Of a DNA stretch of 64,000 nucleotides, positions 24,150 through 35,169 are shown one piece after another. A program made the position numbers and the translations under genes. How positions within the stretch are numbered: the stretch's first letter is position 1; every line of letters starts with the position of its first letter. Below the pieces are notes generated by a model that saw only the letters and a list, made by a program, of their open reading frames with translations, was not told the DNA's origin and made no database searches. The DNA is from Seiridium cupressi (Eukaryota > Ascomycota > Sordariomycetes > Amphisphaeriales > Sporocadaceae). The stretch covers positions 124,001-188,000 of the forward strand of contig JARVKI010000052.1 in NCBI GenBank assembly GCA_036674765.1, read 5' to 3'.

Positions 24150-26066
24150 TCAAAGTTCACCTTGGTCAATCCTCAATTGCACAATATGACAACTTTCCAG
24201 CTCCCTGAGCTTGTCACCAAAGCCCCAAAACTGCTGCCTCGACGCGAGAAGTATCTTCACTGTATTTTCTGTTTGGTTCGCCACCTGCACCAGAGTTTCG
24301 AGTAGAGCTCCTCTTGCTGTCTTGTCGCATTGGTCCGCACTATCTATGACGATGTAAGCCGTACCGGGCATTCGGTTGATGATGCGAATTAGCGCAGCCG
24401 GGATGGACTTGAGCCTATCGCCTCTCAGTCTGGAATCTGGAGTCGCGTTTGTATCGTGCGTGGTTAGTCTTGCAGAATGATTCATACTACGACTGATATC
24501 CAGATCGATATTCCGCAGGTCGCTTCCTCGGCGTACCACGGAAGGATGCAGCTCAAGAAACTGCCCAGTGATGGCCGCCAGCCACTTTTCAGGCAAAGCC
24601 TCATCTTGTGGTAAGCAATAAGCGATGTTATCGAATGTATCTGGTTGACCCATGATGGACTCAATAAACTCGCATGCCGCTTCGGAGAGCCATGAGTACG
24701 AGCCGAATTGGTGATACCCATAGGCATTGCGACCTTGCAGGGCTAGGATGGAGGACGTTTCAGCATCGCGCCATTCTTTGTACTTGGCGAATGCTGCCAG
24801 CTTGTTCAGGTCAAGTCTCTCAACTTCTCCGTCGAATCTTCCAAACAGGGCTCGGAGCATGTGGCGATGGCTTTTCACTTGTTCGAGCCTGGTCCCCGAG
24901 GGCTGTCGAGCCTCGAGCCCAAGAGACTTCCGCAGATGGACCACTGCATTGTTGTCCTCGCGGCGAGCGCTTTCTGTGTTCACTGTCAGCTCTGCTGTCG
25001 TGCATTTGGTGCGGCTTTGCTCACCTTGAAGCTGGACTTTTAGAGCGGCAAGCTCTTCGAGGAGCTCTGCCGTTCCAAGCTGTCAGTATTTTGGTGTTTT
25101 CAAGAGAACTAGGTTATGTACTTACCCATGTTCCTCCTGTCAAGCTCAGCCACTCTACTTGCGAGGAGCGTCTCACATCGTACTTTGATGTTTGTGAAGC
25201 TAGCTCTCATTTCTTGGTCTATGCCCGTGAACTTTCCAGGCTTTCCCATACTTTTGAACAGCCGCCCTAACATTTGTTAGCTTCATGGGAGTCCCTTGTC
25301 ATCGATCTGAATCCATACGGTGACCACGGCCCTGTGCATATTCTATTGCTTCACGAGCAAACCTCATAATCTGAACGTAAACGTTGGCAAGCATCTCTCC
25401 AAGTTGCGGGTCTGCGTATATATGCTGATATATGTCGATATTGGGTAATTGGTCTGTAATCTGTTGCATGGTTGCAGTGATTGCCTCTTCGTCGTCCGCT
25501 TCATTTTGACGGTCTGCATGTCCATGATTAGTCTGCATTAAGATGAGAACTTTTTTTCTACTTACAGCATACAGTAACGATAGCGTTACGGTCGCCGCGC
25601 CGCCATAATTACTATCTATTTCCTTGACTATGCTGACAACTCCGGAGTATGCTCCAAGGAATTGGCCAAATGTCAGGGCGAACTGCTGAGTACCAGTTGT
25701 GACCTTCTTCCAACCCACGTGTCTCCTCCGAGAAAGATCGGATTGAGCATCTCTCAGAGCTCGTGTTTCCGATTGGACATAGCGGCGAAGATCATCTAGA
25801 GCAAGATCACCTGCTTGCGTCCAAACGTCCGCATTCGAGGGCTGCACGGTTTTCTTAGCGGTCTTCACAATCTGCCATAACTCGCTTGAGGTTTCTCGGG
25901 CAAGCTGAGGCCTGTTTATCGGTACCTGGCGTTGGAGAATATCGCGGACTGACGTAGCATCGTTGCTTTTGTACCACGACCTCCAACTTGCTAATACCGA
26001 GGTACTCTCCTTGGGCTTGATGTCGGCATTCACCTCGCCTTTCTGAAGCTCGTCGATGGCCGGCAT
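24150..26066 (-). CDS. STAND/NACHT-like protein with DUF7708-type N-terminus
   Basis: Exons: 26066-25566, 25513-25319, 25266-25126, 25066-25025, 24973-24150. The N-terminal 250 residues resemble the DUF7708 domain found in fungal NACHT/STAND proteins. A short coiled coil (LLEELAALKVQLQ, a 42-nt exon) and a nucleotide-binding-like region with a Walker-B-like strand (AYIVIDSADQC) and a sensor-1-like strand (VKILLASRQQ) follow. No Walker A (GxxxxGKS) is present; the expected place reads ILALQGRNAYGYHQFG. Intron 1 (25565-25514, 52 nt, GTAAGT, branch ACTAATC, CAG) is textbook, yet splicing it shifts the frame by one base. Leaving it in keeps an open frame (584 aa). The protein ends soon after the NTPase-like region without a repeat domain. 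Possibly a damaged self/non-self recognition protein. Confidence 0.65.
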
Positions 26067-26743
26067 GATTGTCAATGTTAATGACAGAAGAAGCAGAAAA
26101 CCTCGGCTTCCGTATCATGCTAGCATATATAGATGGAAGCCATCGTTCCAATTACAATATCACGGAGGAGCGAGGACGAGAGGGCCTCTCCCGCACGTTG
26201 CCACCGTGCCACGAACTTAACGGTCGGGGGCCGCATGCCCTCTGCGCTGCGAAAACATGCGTCTGAAGGATGCGTCAATGCATGTAATACGCCAGGATCC
26301 GGCGATAATCTCTTCGGGGGGTTATCTTACATGCACTCACGCGTTACCCATCCTGGCCATCGGTGTCACATAGTCATGTTTCGCATAGGACTCCAACCAA
26401 GCAGAAGGCCGCATAACAATTTAGACACGGCTTCTAGTCTGCAAGGTTCTTTTCAGCCACCCCTACAGGCCCCTGTCTTCTGTCAGCAGGCTGTGCTGTA
26501 CGAAAACTATTATTGGCTGTTATCGCATCTCCCAGAAAGACGGATGCAACCATAATGGCCAATGCAGCACAACTTATATAACGTCTAGCACGAGGCTGTG
26601 ATTTCCCGGTCGACTGCTTCCTTCGCTTCCGAACGCAATTATCCCCTCCCAAAGGTGACGCCACTCCTAGTTGCCACCTTCCCAGGCAGACGATAAGGAT
26701 TTGCGTCTTCAAGAGTTCTGAACAACACTGGTGTTTTCACACA
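26067..26743. promoter_or_regulatory. shared divergent promoter of the STAND and AAA genes
   Basis: 677 bp separate the two start codons. A TATA-like tract (tatatag on the plus strand near 26125-26131) lies about 60 bp upstream of the STAND start. A minus-strand open frame at 26434-26712 begins only at TTG and is not convincing. Confidence 0.4.
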
Positions 26744-29539
26744 ATGGCGCCAGACGTAAGTAGAGCCCATTCGAAGCAGTTTAATGTATCTAAAACCCAT
26801 AGGACTCTGCGAGCGATAGGCGGATCAAGGATTTGGAACAAAAGTACATCAAACTTCTGGAAGCTAGAGTCACGGAGCTAGAAGCACGAATATCGTCTCC
26901 AGCAGGGCGTAATAGTCGTGAAGTAGACTCCGACGGAGTGAGTATACCGGCCATATATCTGTTCACTCCATTCGAAAGAACTTGACCAAATTCAATCGTT
27001 ATTCCCCCGCTTCTCTGGCATATTTCCCCGCTAAATTTGAAGAAGACAGATTCAGACGAAGATGCGGTCGATGCACGGCCCGACGTTATCAAGACGGATG
27101 ACGATGACGATGACGGTACTCCAGCTGCTCGCTATGAAGTAGTTTTGAGCGAATTCAATCCTCTCACGGGGGAACGGACGGACAGAAAGGGTGTCGTGGA
27201 TCCGAAAGCAGAAGGAGACACGGAGAAAAAGTCGAAAAAGGCATTTACCGTGAGAAAATTCCTGTCGACCAGGCCCGGCGGTTTGAGTCAGGATGTTATC
27301 ACGCCCACGCACTCGGAGGTTATTGTTCACTTCGAACCACTACAGAGGCTTCTGGGGTCAGTGATGAAGAAGTACTCTTCCTTGTCTAGAACTACCGTGA
27401 TGACTTCACCGTATCAGTCACTGATTTGGTCTTGGTCCTCGGCCGAGGCAGCTGTCCGGTCGCAGGGGGAAGACGACGCAGATGATGTCGTACAGGCAAA
27501 AGCCGATCTCAAAGAGCTCATGGGAATAATTTCAACCTCTTCGGGAAGCGTTAGCTTGGATTGGTAGTTCCGAGAGAAGGACCAAATTCGTGACGACAAA
27601 ATGGTCTCGTTCTCTTCGCTCTGGACGTTGTACCCACCAGGGACCTTCATCGTCGGTCGTCCCTTTGAGAATGAGCCAGAGATATTCGTCGTTAGATGCG
27701 CCGATAATATCTTCTGAGGACCTCAAGAAGACCGACGGTTGCTTAACCTTATTTGCTGGAATTACGACTGGACCGGGTCTTCCTTCAACCGGGTCTCATG
27801 TTCCATCACGATTGAGCATTTTGCCGATAAGAAGAGGATATCCGATCTACCTTATTTCCCACTTGAGTTCTATGAGGATGGCAGTAGAGAGTCGCATGAG
27901 GAACTAAAGAAGTTGGGTAAGAGAAGTCCAAGTGAAAAAGTCAAGGACCGCCTCATAGAACGAGGGATGAAATTCAGAAGCTACTGCACGAAGAAGCGGG
28001 GAGAGCAAACTTTCCAGTACTCGGGGCTTGCCTACCATCAGAGAGCTTCTGGCCTGTTTCGCGGCCAATCTGTGCTCTCCAGTTCCGACTCGGACGATAA
28101 CAATTCATCGGCCGGAGAACCGGGTTCGGGGGTACAAGGCTGGAAATTCTCAAGGCTGCAGGTTCGTCTCCTTTCTGGTGTACAAGTACGCCCGTGACTA
28201 ATACGGTACCAGGTTAATGGAACTGTTGTAGTCGACTTCAAATCATACTATGAGTATCAGCCCCCGGCAGCCCCGATACTCGGTGACCCTAAGCGCCTGG
28301 ATGGTCCTTGGCAGGACAGATACGAAGCTGAGATACGGCACAACTAGGACAATCAAGATGCAAGATCAGACTTCTCAAGAGATCAAGCTCTACTCACCCC
28401 ACCTCGTGTACTAGGCTATGCACTTGAGCAGAAAAGGTGGGTTCAGTCACATGTCGAAAGGCTTAAGAACCGGGAAGAGGCCAGCCCCAACATCTTCGAG
28501 CAGAAACTTCAGCTGCGCCAGGAGTACAAAGACATGATAAGAAAGACTGTAGAGGCTCACACGCGGAACAAAGAGGACAGCATAAATGACCACACATCAG
28601 GAAAGGGTAAAGGACTCGTCATCATGTTATGGGGTAAGTCCAGGCGAGCGTACTGCACATAGATCGAAAAATGGGTATATGTCCCTAACATTTCCCACAG
28701 GTCTGCCGGGAGTCGGCAAAACCCTCACTGCAGAGAGCGTGGCACTACTGGCAGGGAAGCCTCTCTTCTCTGTCGGTGTAGCCGATATTGGTATCGATGG
28801 AGATAGAGTCGAGACAAATCTCCAGAAGGTTTTCGATCTCGCTGGGTTATGGGAGGCCGTACTTCTGTTGTAAGTTGTCGTCATCTACGTTAATATGTGT
28901 TGCTCTGACGATGGAACAGTGACGAAGCAGACGTGTTTCTTGAAGCTCGCGACAGTCGTGGTTCCGATATCCGGAGAAACACTATCGTATCTGGTAAGCC
29001 CCTATCCAACATATCTATGCATAAACGACTGGATCACAATGCTTGAAATACGACTGACTGGAACAGTCCTATTGAGGGTCCTTGAATATTATGAAGGCAT
29101 TCTGATCCTCACCACCAACCGCCTGAGGTCTTTCGACATCGCTGTGCAGAGCAGAATACGTAGGTCATGTATCCAGGAAGCGAATTATGACTGTACTAAT
29201 CATCCGACAGATCTGGCTTTGGAGTACAAGGATTTGACTGTAGAGCAGAGGGCATCCATCTTCCTCGAGTTTGTCTCGCAACTGGAAACGAAGGGATTCG
29301 TGTCCAATATGAAGGAAATTAAAGAATGGATCGACGACGAGGGTAAAAGCAAGGAGTTCAACGGGCGACAGATTAGGAATGTCGTCTCTACGGCCATGTC
29401 ACTGGCTCATGCCGACAACAGGCTGCTCAAGAAAGGTGATCTCACCTTGGTCTCGAAACACATCACCCAGTTTCAAAGGGCATTGCAAGACCAGGAAACC
29501 ATCTATAGGGCTGCTCAGATCAATAAGCCTGGTGGTTAA
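26744..29539 (+). pseudogene. BCS1-type AAA ATPase with three in-frame stops
   Basis: Exons: 26744-26755, 26803-26937, about 27046-28161, 28213-28633, 28701-28869, 28920-28993, 29067-29159, 29211-29539. The N-terminal coiled coil and middle domain (LWTLYPPGTFIVG) belong to the large fungal AAA family with a DUF7025-type region. The C-terminal AAA core is complete: Walker A GLPGVGKT across the 28633/28701 junction, Walker B LLLFDEADVF, sensor TTNR, and SRIHLALEY. However, the same reading frame is cut by TAG (27565), TGA (27715) and TAG (28345), with homologous sequence continuing in frame on both sides of each. All splice sites still look functional, so the damage is recent. Each stop could arise by one C-to-T change. 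No full-length product is possible without readthrough. Confidence 0.8.
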
Positions 29540-30100
29540 GCACTGTGATAGGCATTTCTCATATATACGATATAGAAAGGGCGGCACTCCTTGATCTCAG
29601 GAAGGCTCTTTAACATAGCCCTATATTATCATTACCGACATCAAGATCACAATCTACGAAATTTTCAATTCGACACTATATTTTGACACTATATGTTGTT
29701 GATATCGAATGAGAAAATGTACTTTTGCCGGATCATTACAAAATAGTCTCAATCCAAACGGGTTCAACCTCCCGGATTGCGGCCCACTATAATATATTGA
29801 TCGTTGTTCCGGCGTATAATCGAGAAGCTTTTGACTCCTAAAAATACCATGGATCTTATGCATTAACCGCGGACCCTGCTCAGAGTTTGTGGTCAAAGAT
29901 ACTTTCCACATGGTGGGGAATCAGCGGTCCTGGATCTGGACGATGACTTGCGACAAGAACCGTAAATTGAAGCAAAGTATTGGTTGAATGTTTGATATGT
30001 TCATTTTTCTTTTATGTACATGTGTGGTAAACTATTTACAGATCTATGATCTCATTAATGATAGCGCTCAATCCCGTGTCATTCTTTAGATGATATCAAT
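29540..30100. other. convergent 3' intergenic region
   Basis: AT-rich stretch between the AAA pseudogene and phiA; no gene recognised. Confidence 0.5.
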
Positions 30101-30793
30101 CTACTCGGTGTAGACGCAGCCGTTGGGCTCAGCGATCTCAACAGCACGAACAGAGATGCCGAGGCAGTCTGAGTTGCCAGCGGGTTCAGCCACTCCAGCA
30201 TCAACCCAGACACTCCAGGCACCGTCGATGCTGTTGGGGCAGGCCAAGAAGCCGGCACCGTTCAGGGTGAGGTCACCATATTGATCCAGAGCAAAGGTGG
30301 TGCGCTCGCCGTTGCGGGGGCCGGATTCTGCGCCAGTTGTATATCCAAACTTGCCCTGGCCTGTGTTGTGCTTTGTCAGTCATGTGTATCCTCAAGACGT
30401 GGAAAGATATTTAAACTCACCCATGCCAGAACGGTCGGCGTAGAGCTGCTGAGGCGTAGCGCTAGCGGCATACAAGTACAGACCGCCGTCGCTGAGGTAG
30501 AAGGTGGCAGAGTCGGCGGCACCAGCGTCGCAGCTTGCGTTCTGTGCAGGCAGGTTGAGGAAGACGGAGCCCAGGGCTGCATCAAACTGAGCAAAGTGGA
30601 CAGGGCTCGCAGACCGCAGAGCCATCAATCCGAACTTGGCATCTGCGGGGATGGCTGTAGAGCTGGCGCTCGCACTCGAGGTTGCGCTGGCTGCTGTGCT
30701 GGACGCGGCATCGGTTGTAGTGCCGCTGGGCATAGGCGATGCGACGGAAACGCCAGCGAAGAGGGCAAGGAGCGAGAGCGCGTTGGTGTACAT
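30101..30793 (-). CDS. phiA: PhiA-type cell wall protein
   Basis: Two exons: 30793-30421 and 30360-30101; 633 nt, 210 aa. An N-terminal signal peptide (MYTNALSLLALFAGVSVAS) is followed by an Ala/Ser/Thr-rich linker and then the conserved PhiA domain beginning at AKFGLMALRSASPVHFAQF and ending near NGCVYTE. PhiA is a secreted cell-wall protein of Aspergillus, needed for normal phialide and conidium development. The codon use is strongly biased to C/G-ending codons, as for an abundantly expressed gene. The linker is longer than I expect for the family. The 5' side has a TATA-like tract. Confidence 0.92.
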
Positions 30794-30914
30794 GTTGAAA
30801 GATGTGGTTGAGATTAACTTGGAATTAAAGTGTGGTGTTTGTTGGAGTGGGTGAGTATGTGTGTTAGAGGGTGAGGAGTGCTGATTGTTGTTGATGTTGA
30901 TATTGGAGTGTGTT

Positions 30915-30950
30915 GAAGGAATCCTTCGACTTATACCTATATACTATTTG
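30915..30950 (-). promoter_or_regulatory. phiA core promoter: TATA-like tract and palindrome
   Basis: On the minus strand a TATA-like sequence (tatatagg, then tataag) lies about 140 bp upstream of the phiA ATG. It is followed by a perfect 13-bp palindrome, gaaggaatccttc, at 30915-30927. The role of the palindrome is unknown. Confidence 0.4.
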
Positions 30951-32862
30951 ACCGCAAGACCATCGGCCGACGTCACGGGCCGCCAAGGGCAGGCACCGGC
31001 AAGCCGGCATACAGAAGAAATGCGGAACTAATTGACATCATCTGCAACGTTTCTCGGAAGACATAATACGAGGTGGGCCGATACGAGGCTTTAGAGTAAT
31101 GCCAAGGTGACTGAGCCCCCGGAGGTCCCGCTCGGTACTTGCTCCCGCGCCAATTGATGCACAGCCGAAATGCACTAAGTGAGAACTCTATTTCTCGCCC
31201 TATTTTCGCCTCATTCTTTTCCCAGCTGAAGAAACAACCATAACCCTACCTGCTTTTGGCTCGCATGACAGCGGGTAGCTGGGCACCAACAGGTCCAATT
31301 TTAGAAATCGTATCAGAGTGCTCGGGTGACAGCCTGCGGGAATGGTCAGTCGTAAAGGGTACAATGACACGAGTCAATACTAAAGTAGCGCCTCGGTTCG
31401 ATTTGCAAACGAAAAGTTGTCTAGCAATGCGCTGCGGGATTGGCAACAGCATAATTCTATGGATTCTCAGGGATAGTTTGACTTGGAGCTAATCAATCAG
31501 CTGGGGGATACTGATCGCTCAATGCTATTCCCAACCCCTGATGGATTGGACTTCAAGTTGTCCAGGTGTGATATGCGCTGGCCTTACTCTCCACCAGTCT
31601 TCTATCACTGACTAGTGGTTCCCTTGGAAGCATTGTGTTGACACACAATGTAGCATCGGTCTATCTGCAGTGGCGCCACGCACTATGCAGGCCACTGCGC
31701 CGTCCGCTCAAGTTGAATGATCACAAAACAAAGCCGAAGTAAAATGCGAATAGGCAAGGCATCATCAACCCTCTCTTTTCTCGTACATTGTTGTTTGATA
31801 TGTAGCAAGCAAGGCGGTGTGGTTTCAGTAGAAGAACCTATTTGACAACACAAATAAAAGAGAACGTTGCAAATATTTCGTCTGCCTCAACCACAGCTGG
31901 TTATGCATTGGGATATATTCTCATATCAATGCGCTGGGGTTGAACGACATTACTTTACCCACAAGATCGGCTTTACATGACAAGGGTTAGTCTCAAGTTG
32001 AGGCCGGGAGAAATATTTTCTGGGCCGTTTATATTTGTGGGGATCTTCTTAGCCCCCCGGATTTTCCTTTCCCACAAGCGTCAACGACGTCACAAGGAGC
32101 AGGGAGCGAGGGCGGAGCTGAAGGTGCCGATCTATTGAGCCCACCAAGGCAAAAAGCTGGTGTTTCATACGAGAGATGCACTAAAAATGGTGATGGTTTC
32201 TCACCGCGGTATCGAAATCGCAAAGCTAAGTCGTAGGCGCGTTTGTAATGGCCAAACGATTGCATCTTTCTGATAAGTATAGTTATGCCACTGCAGTCTT
32301 CGAATGGAACATTACTTGACCGGATCACTGGACAGAAACCGGTCGTATTTATGATAGCCTTGACTTCATATATGATTTATGTTTATTTATTAATTGTTAC
32401 CCACTGAACATGAGCTATGATCACGAGAACCAGGTTACCTAGCTGCTCGGCTTCAAGCGTAACAAGCCAAGAACTGCAGATCTTAATTTTTTTCCGTTTC
32501 TGCCCAACCTCCAAGAAGGTAGGCAATGCAATAGTTAAGGGGTGTATCAGAATCTCATTGGTAAAAGCTAAGAAAGTATTTCACAAGAGCAGCCAAGCCG
32601 GGACTGTTGCATGCAATACGTTTAACTTCAGGGGACTTTGAATCCAGAGATGGCTGATCAATTATAGTACATAATTTACCTGACAACTCCCGTTTCCAGA
32701 TACTCAGCTTGGAGAAGTCAAAACACTGCCGAACTCCACACAACGCCATCGAAAAGTTTTGAAGTTTTCGTTAAAGAGATGTCATGAGAACTGAAGACCA
32801 GAACCCAACCCCAGGCGTCAGTCTTTGCTGAAAGAAATGTCGCCGCTCTAGACTCCTGTACA
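30951..32862. other. intergenic, nothing recognised
   Basis: About 1.9 kb between the phiA promoter and the convergent side of the next minus-strand gene. Only short open frames with no family resemblance. Confidence 0.45.
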
Positions 32863-34065
32863 CTAGAAAGACACCACTTGAGCACGCTGAAACTCACTCA
32901 TGGTTTTCTCTTTATAGTACTCCCGGTTCGGAAAATCTGGAGCACTCTCGCATAACAGCTTTGCGTCGTTGATATTATCAAGTACCTCGACGTACCGCTC
33001 CGTAGTTGTGGGTTTATTACCCACCGCCGTCAGCAGGTCCTCCCACTTGCGCATAAGCTCAACCGTCTTTACGAGCTTCTCCGGCGTATGGCCCGCCGGA
33101 TCGCGCAGCTGTGTAGACGACTCTTGATCCTTGGGCCCCAGGATCTTGGCGTCCTTGTTGAACCCGCGGTGTGCATCGAAGAAGAACAGAGTTGCGAATA
33201 CGACCTCGGGCGCCACGTCGGAGCTATGCCACTCCTCGTGCGAGACCGTGTACGTCATGTCCCTCGTCTCGATATCGGTGCCCAGGTGGGTCGCCTTGAA
33301 GTAAGTGTGCGAGTTCTTGACCGTCGAGGAGACCTGGTGCGTCTTGTAGCTGGAGTCTTGCTTCTTGCCATCGTTCCACTCGACGCGGTACTCGGCGTGC
33401 GTGGCCGCCTCCTTGTCCGCCGCGGGCTCGACAGTCCATCGGTGGTTTGTGCCCTCGCCGGCAAGGATCCATGACTGCCCGTACGCGTTGTGCCCATGGA
33501 CTTTAAAGCCAAGAGCACCGCGCACTCCATCAGGAAGCCACACATGCAGGCGCCAAAGCTCGTCGATGCCGCCGTCCTTAATCAGACTACAGAGCGGGAC
33601 GAAAATGAAACCGGCGGCGCTGCGCGAAGGTTTGAATAGAGATGTGGTATGTGCCAACGCTGCGTAGACTAGGGGCCAGATGAAGTTCAGGCTGAGAGTG
33701 TCTTGGGACTCATTTGAATGTCGGCCTCTTTCGCGCATGTATGAGATGCCGATAATCAGGTTTGTTAACACATACAGTTCTGTGTCATCTGAAAATTGTG
33801 ATTTGGTGGCCTCGAGCCATTGATTAGCGGATAAAGGTCTCGATTCGAGAATGTTTTGCTGCTGAGATAGCCATCCCTGGATGCGATCTCGTCGCTCGTC
33901 GTCGAGCTTAATAGCTACTACGAGACCACGAAGGGTCCGCTCGAGTGCTTCATACGGTAAGAGGTATTGGTCACCGACAGATCCTAAACTTTGAAGTTGA
34001 GGCTCTGCAGATGCCATCTCTGTGCCAACTTGTGTTGTCTTCTTTGCTTCATGGTCAATAGACAT
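32863..34065 (-). CDS. conserved fungal protein with a cupin-like motif, function unknown
   Basis: Single exon, 400 aa from ATG 34065; the frame extends further upstream only to a TTG codon. The N-terminal half is helical. The centre (about residues 195-330) contains LHVWLPDGVRG...HGHNAYGQSWILAGEG, which resembles cupin motif 1 (HxH, then Q/E, then G), and a later YTVSHEEWHSSDV...FFFDAHRGF that could be motif 2. I infer a small beta-barrel possibly binding a metal, but the fit is from pattern alone. The C-terminal 70 residues are helical. I recall similar sequences in other ascomycetes without an assigned function. No signal peptide or membrane helix. Confidence 0.7.
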   Translation of the reverse strand: MSIDHEAKKTTQVGTEMASAEPQLQSLGSVGDQYLLPYEALERTLRGLVVAIKLDDERRDRIQGWLSQQQNILESRPLSANQWLEATKSQFSDDTELYVLTNLIIGISYMRERGRHSNESQDTLSLNFIWPLVYAALAHTTSLFKPSRSAAGFIFVPLCSLIKDGGIDELWRLHVWLPDGVRGALGFKVHGHNAYGQSWILAGEGTNHRWTVEPAADKEAATHAEYRVEWNDGKKQDSSYKTHQVSSTVKNSHTYFKATHLGTDIETRDMTYTVSHEEWHSSDVAPEVVFATLFFFDAHRGFNKDAKILGPKDQESSTQLRDPAGHTPEKLVKTVELMRKWEDLLTAVGNKPTTTERYVEVLDNINDAKLLCESAPDFPNREYYKEKTMSEFQRAQVVSF

Positions 34066-35169
34066 CCTTTCAATATAGTAATCAGAACGTGCTGGATGAA
34101 TGCCTAGCAGAGATGCTCGAGAATATGAGATGAGTGCGATAAGCAAATTCAAAACGCAGTCAATAGATGCACTCCAGACCTATATACTTCTTGAATCTAG
34201 TGTCTCATAATAGGCATGTAACCGCCCTTGACTGCCTGATGAGCGCCCGACAACGTGAACAGAAAGTCCATACAGTCAGAGTCAGCCCGCAGGCTATTTC
34301 GTAATATGACAACCAATCACGGGGGCCTAAATCAGCGAGGCAGACTCATTCCCTGTAAGGCATTTATGCAAGGAATCTGCCAACGTATTCGGCGCTGTGG
34401 TACTCTTAGGCGCCAGGACCCCACGTGCTGGTGTGTCGCACAAATGATAAGCACAGCCTCGCTCTAGGGCGTTTAAGGACGGGACATCTGGAAAAACACT
34501 AGACTAGAGTTCGCAGAAGAAGATCCAGTAGGGGGAAATTTAAATCACTAGTATAAGCCATGGGAGATGTAACATAACCAAGACTCTGTTCATTGTACAC
34601 TTCTAAAGTTTGGAGCGTTTTGGATTCTCCACTAAATCCTAAACCAACAACTACGTGTTAGTATTCTCTCTCAAGCTGATTGTGCCTAATAACATCAGCA
34701 TTCCAATATTGATTCAATCTTTATTAACACTATGAAGTGTTGAATTGCGATGCTACGTATCACCAAGCAGTGTGTCTTTGCCTGGAGTTTTGTGGTGTAG
34801 AGAAGGTAAACAGGTGGGAGGTTTTGATTCTAGCTATCGAGTCGTAGAGATTCACTTCCTCAATTGAATGAAGTGACAACAGGGTTGTATGAGATGGATT
34901 TAACTGTCACTAATAATCCTCTGCAGAATCCTTCCGAATGACCGTGCCAAATTCCTCATGGCATCCACTTTTGACCAAAGTGTCCCAGACGTAGTCATGA
35001 AACGCTTCCCGTCTCAGCCCTATCCTCACCACGTCTGTCATCCCATCTCTTGCTGATCGCCAGTCAAGCTTTTGGCTTTCTTGGCGCATCCCGCCAAGTC
35101 TGTCTTCTTCTGTTCTCTGGGAATTGATTTCTCGCTGTCACGGCGTCTGCATATATTCGTAATAGGACG
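34066..35169. other. divergent intergenic region
   Basis: 1.1 kb between divergently transcribed genes. It contains presumed promoters; a pyrimidine-rich tract precedes the DUF3431 start. No other gene seen. Confidence 0.45.

Noticed and set aside
26434..26712. 92-codon minus-strand frame in the STAND/AAA promoter
   Set aside because: It starts at TTG, not ATG, and has no domain; one hydrophobic stretch is not enough.
27565..28347. Explaining the AAA stops by introns or programmed stop readthrough
   Set aside because: No GT-AG pair around any of the three stops keeps frame, and conserved sequence abuts each stop on both sides. Three readthrough events in one gene are implausible.
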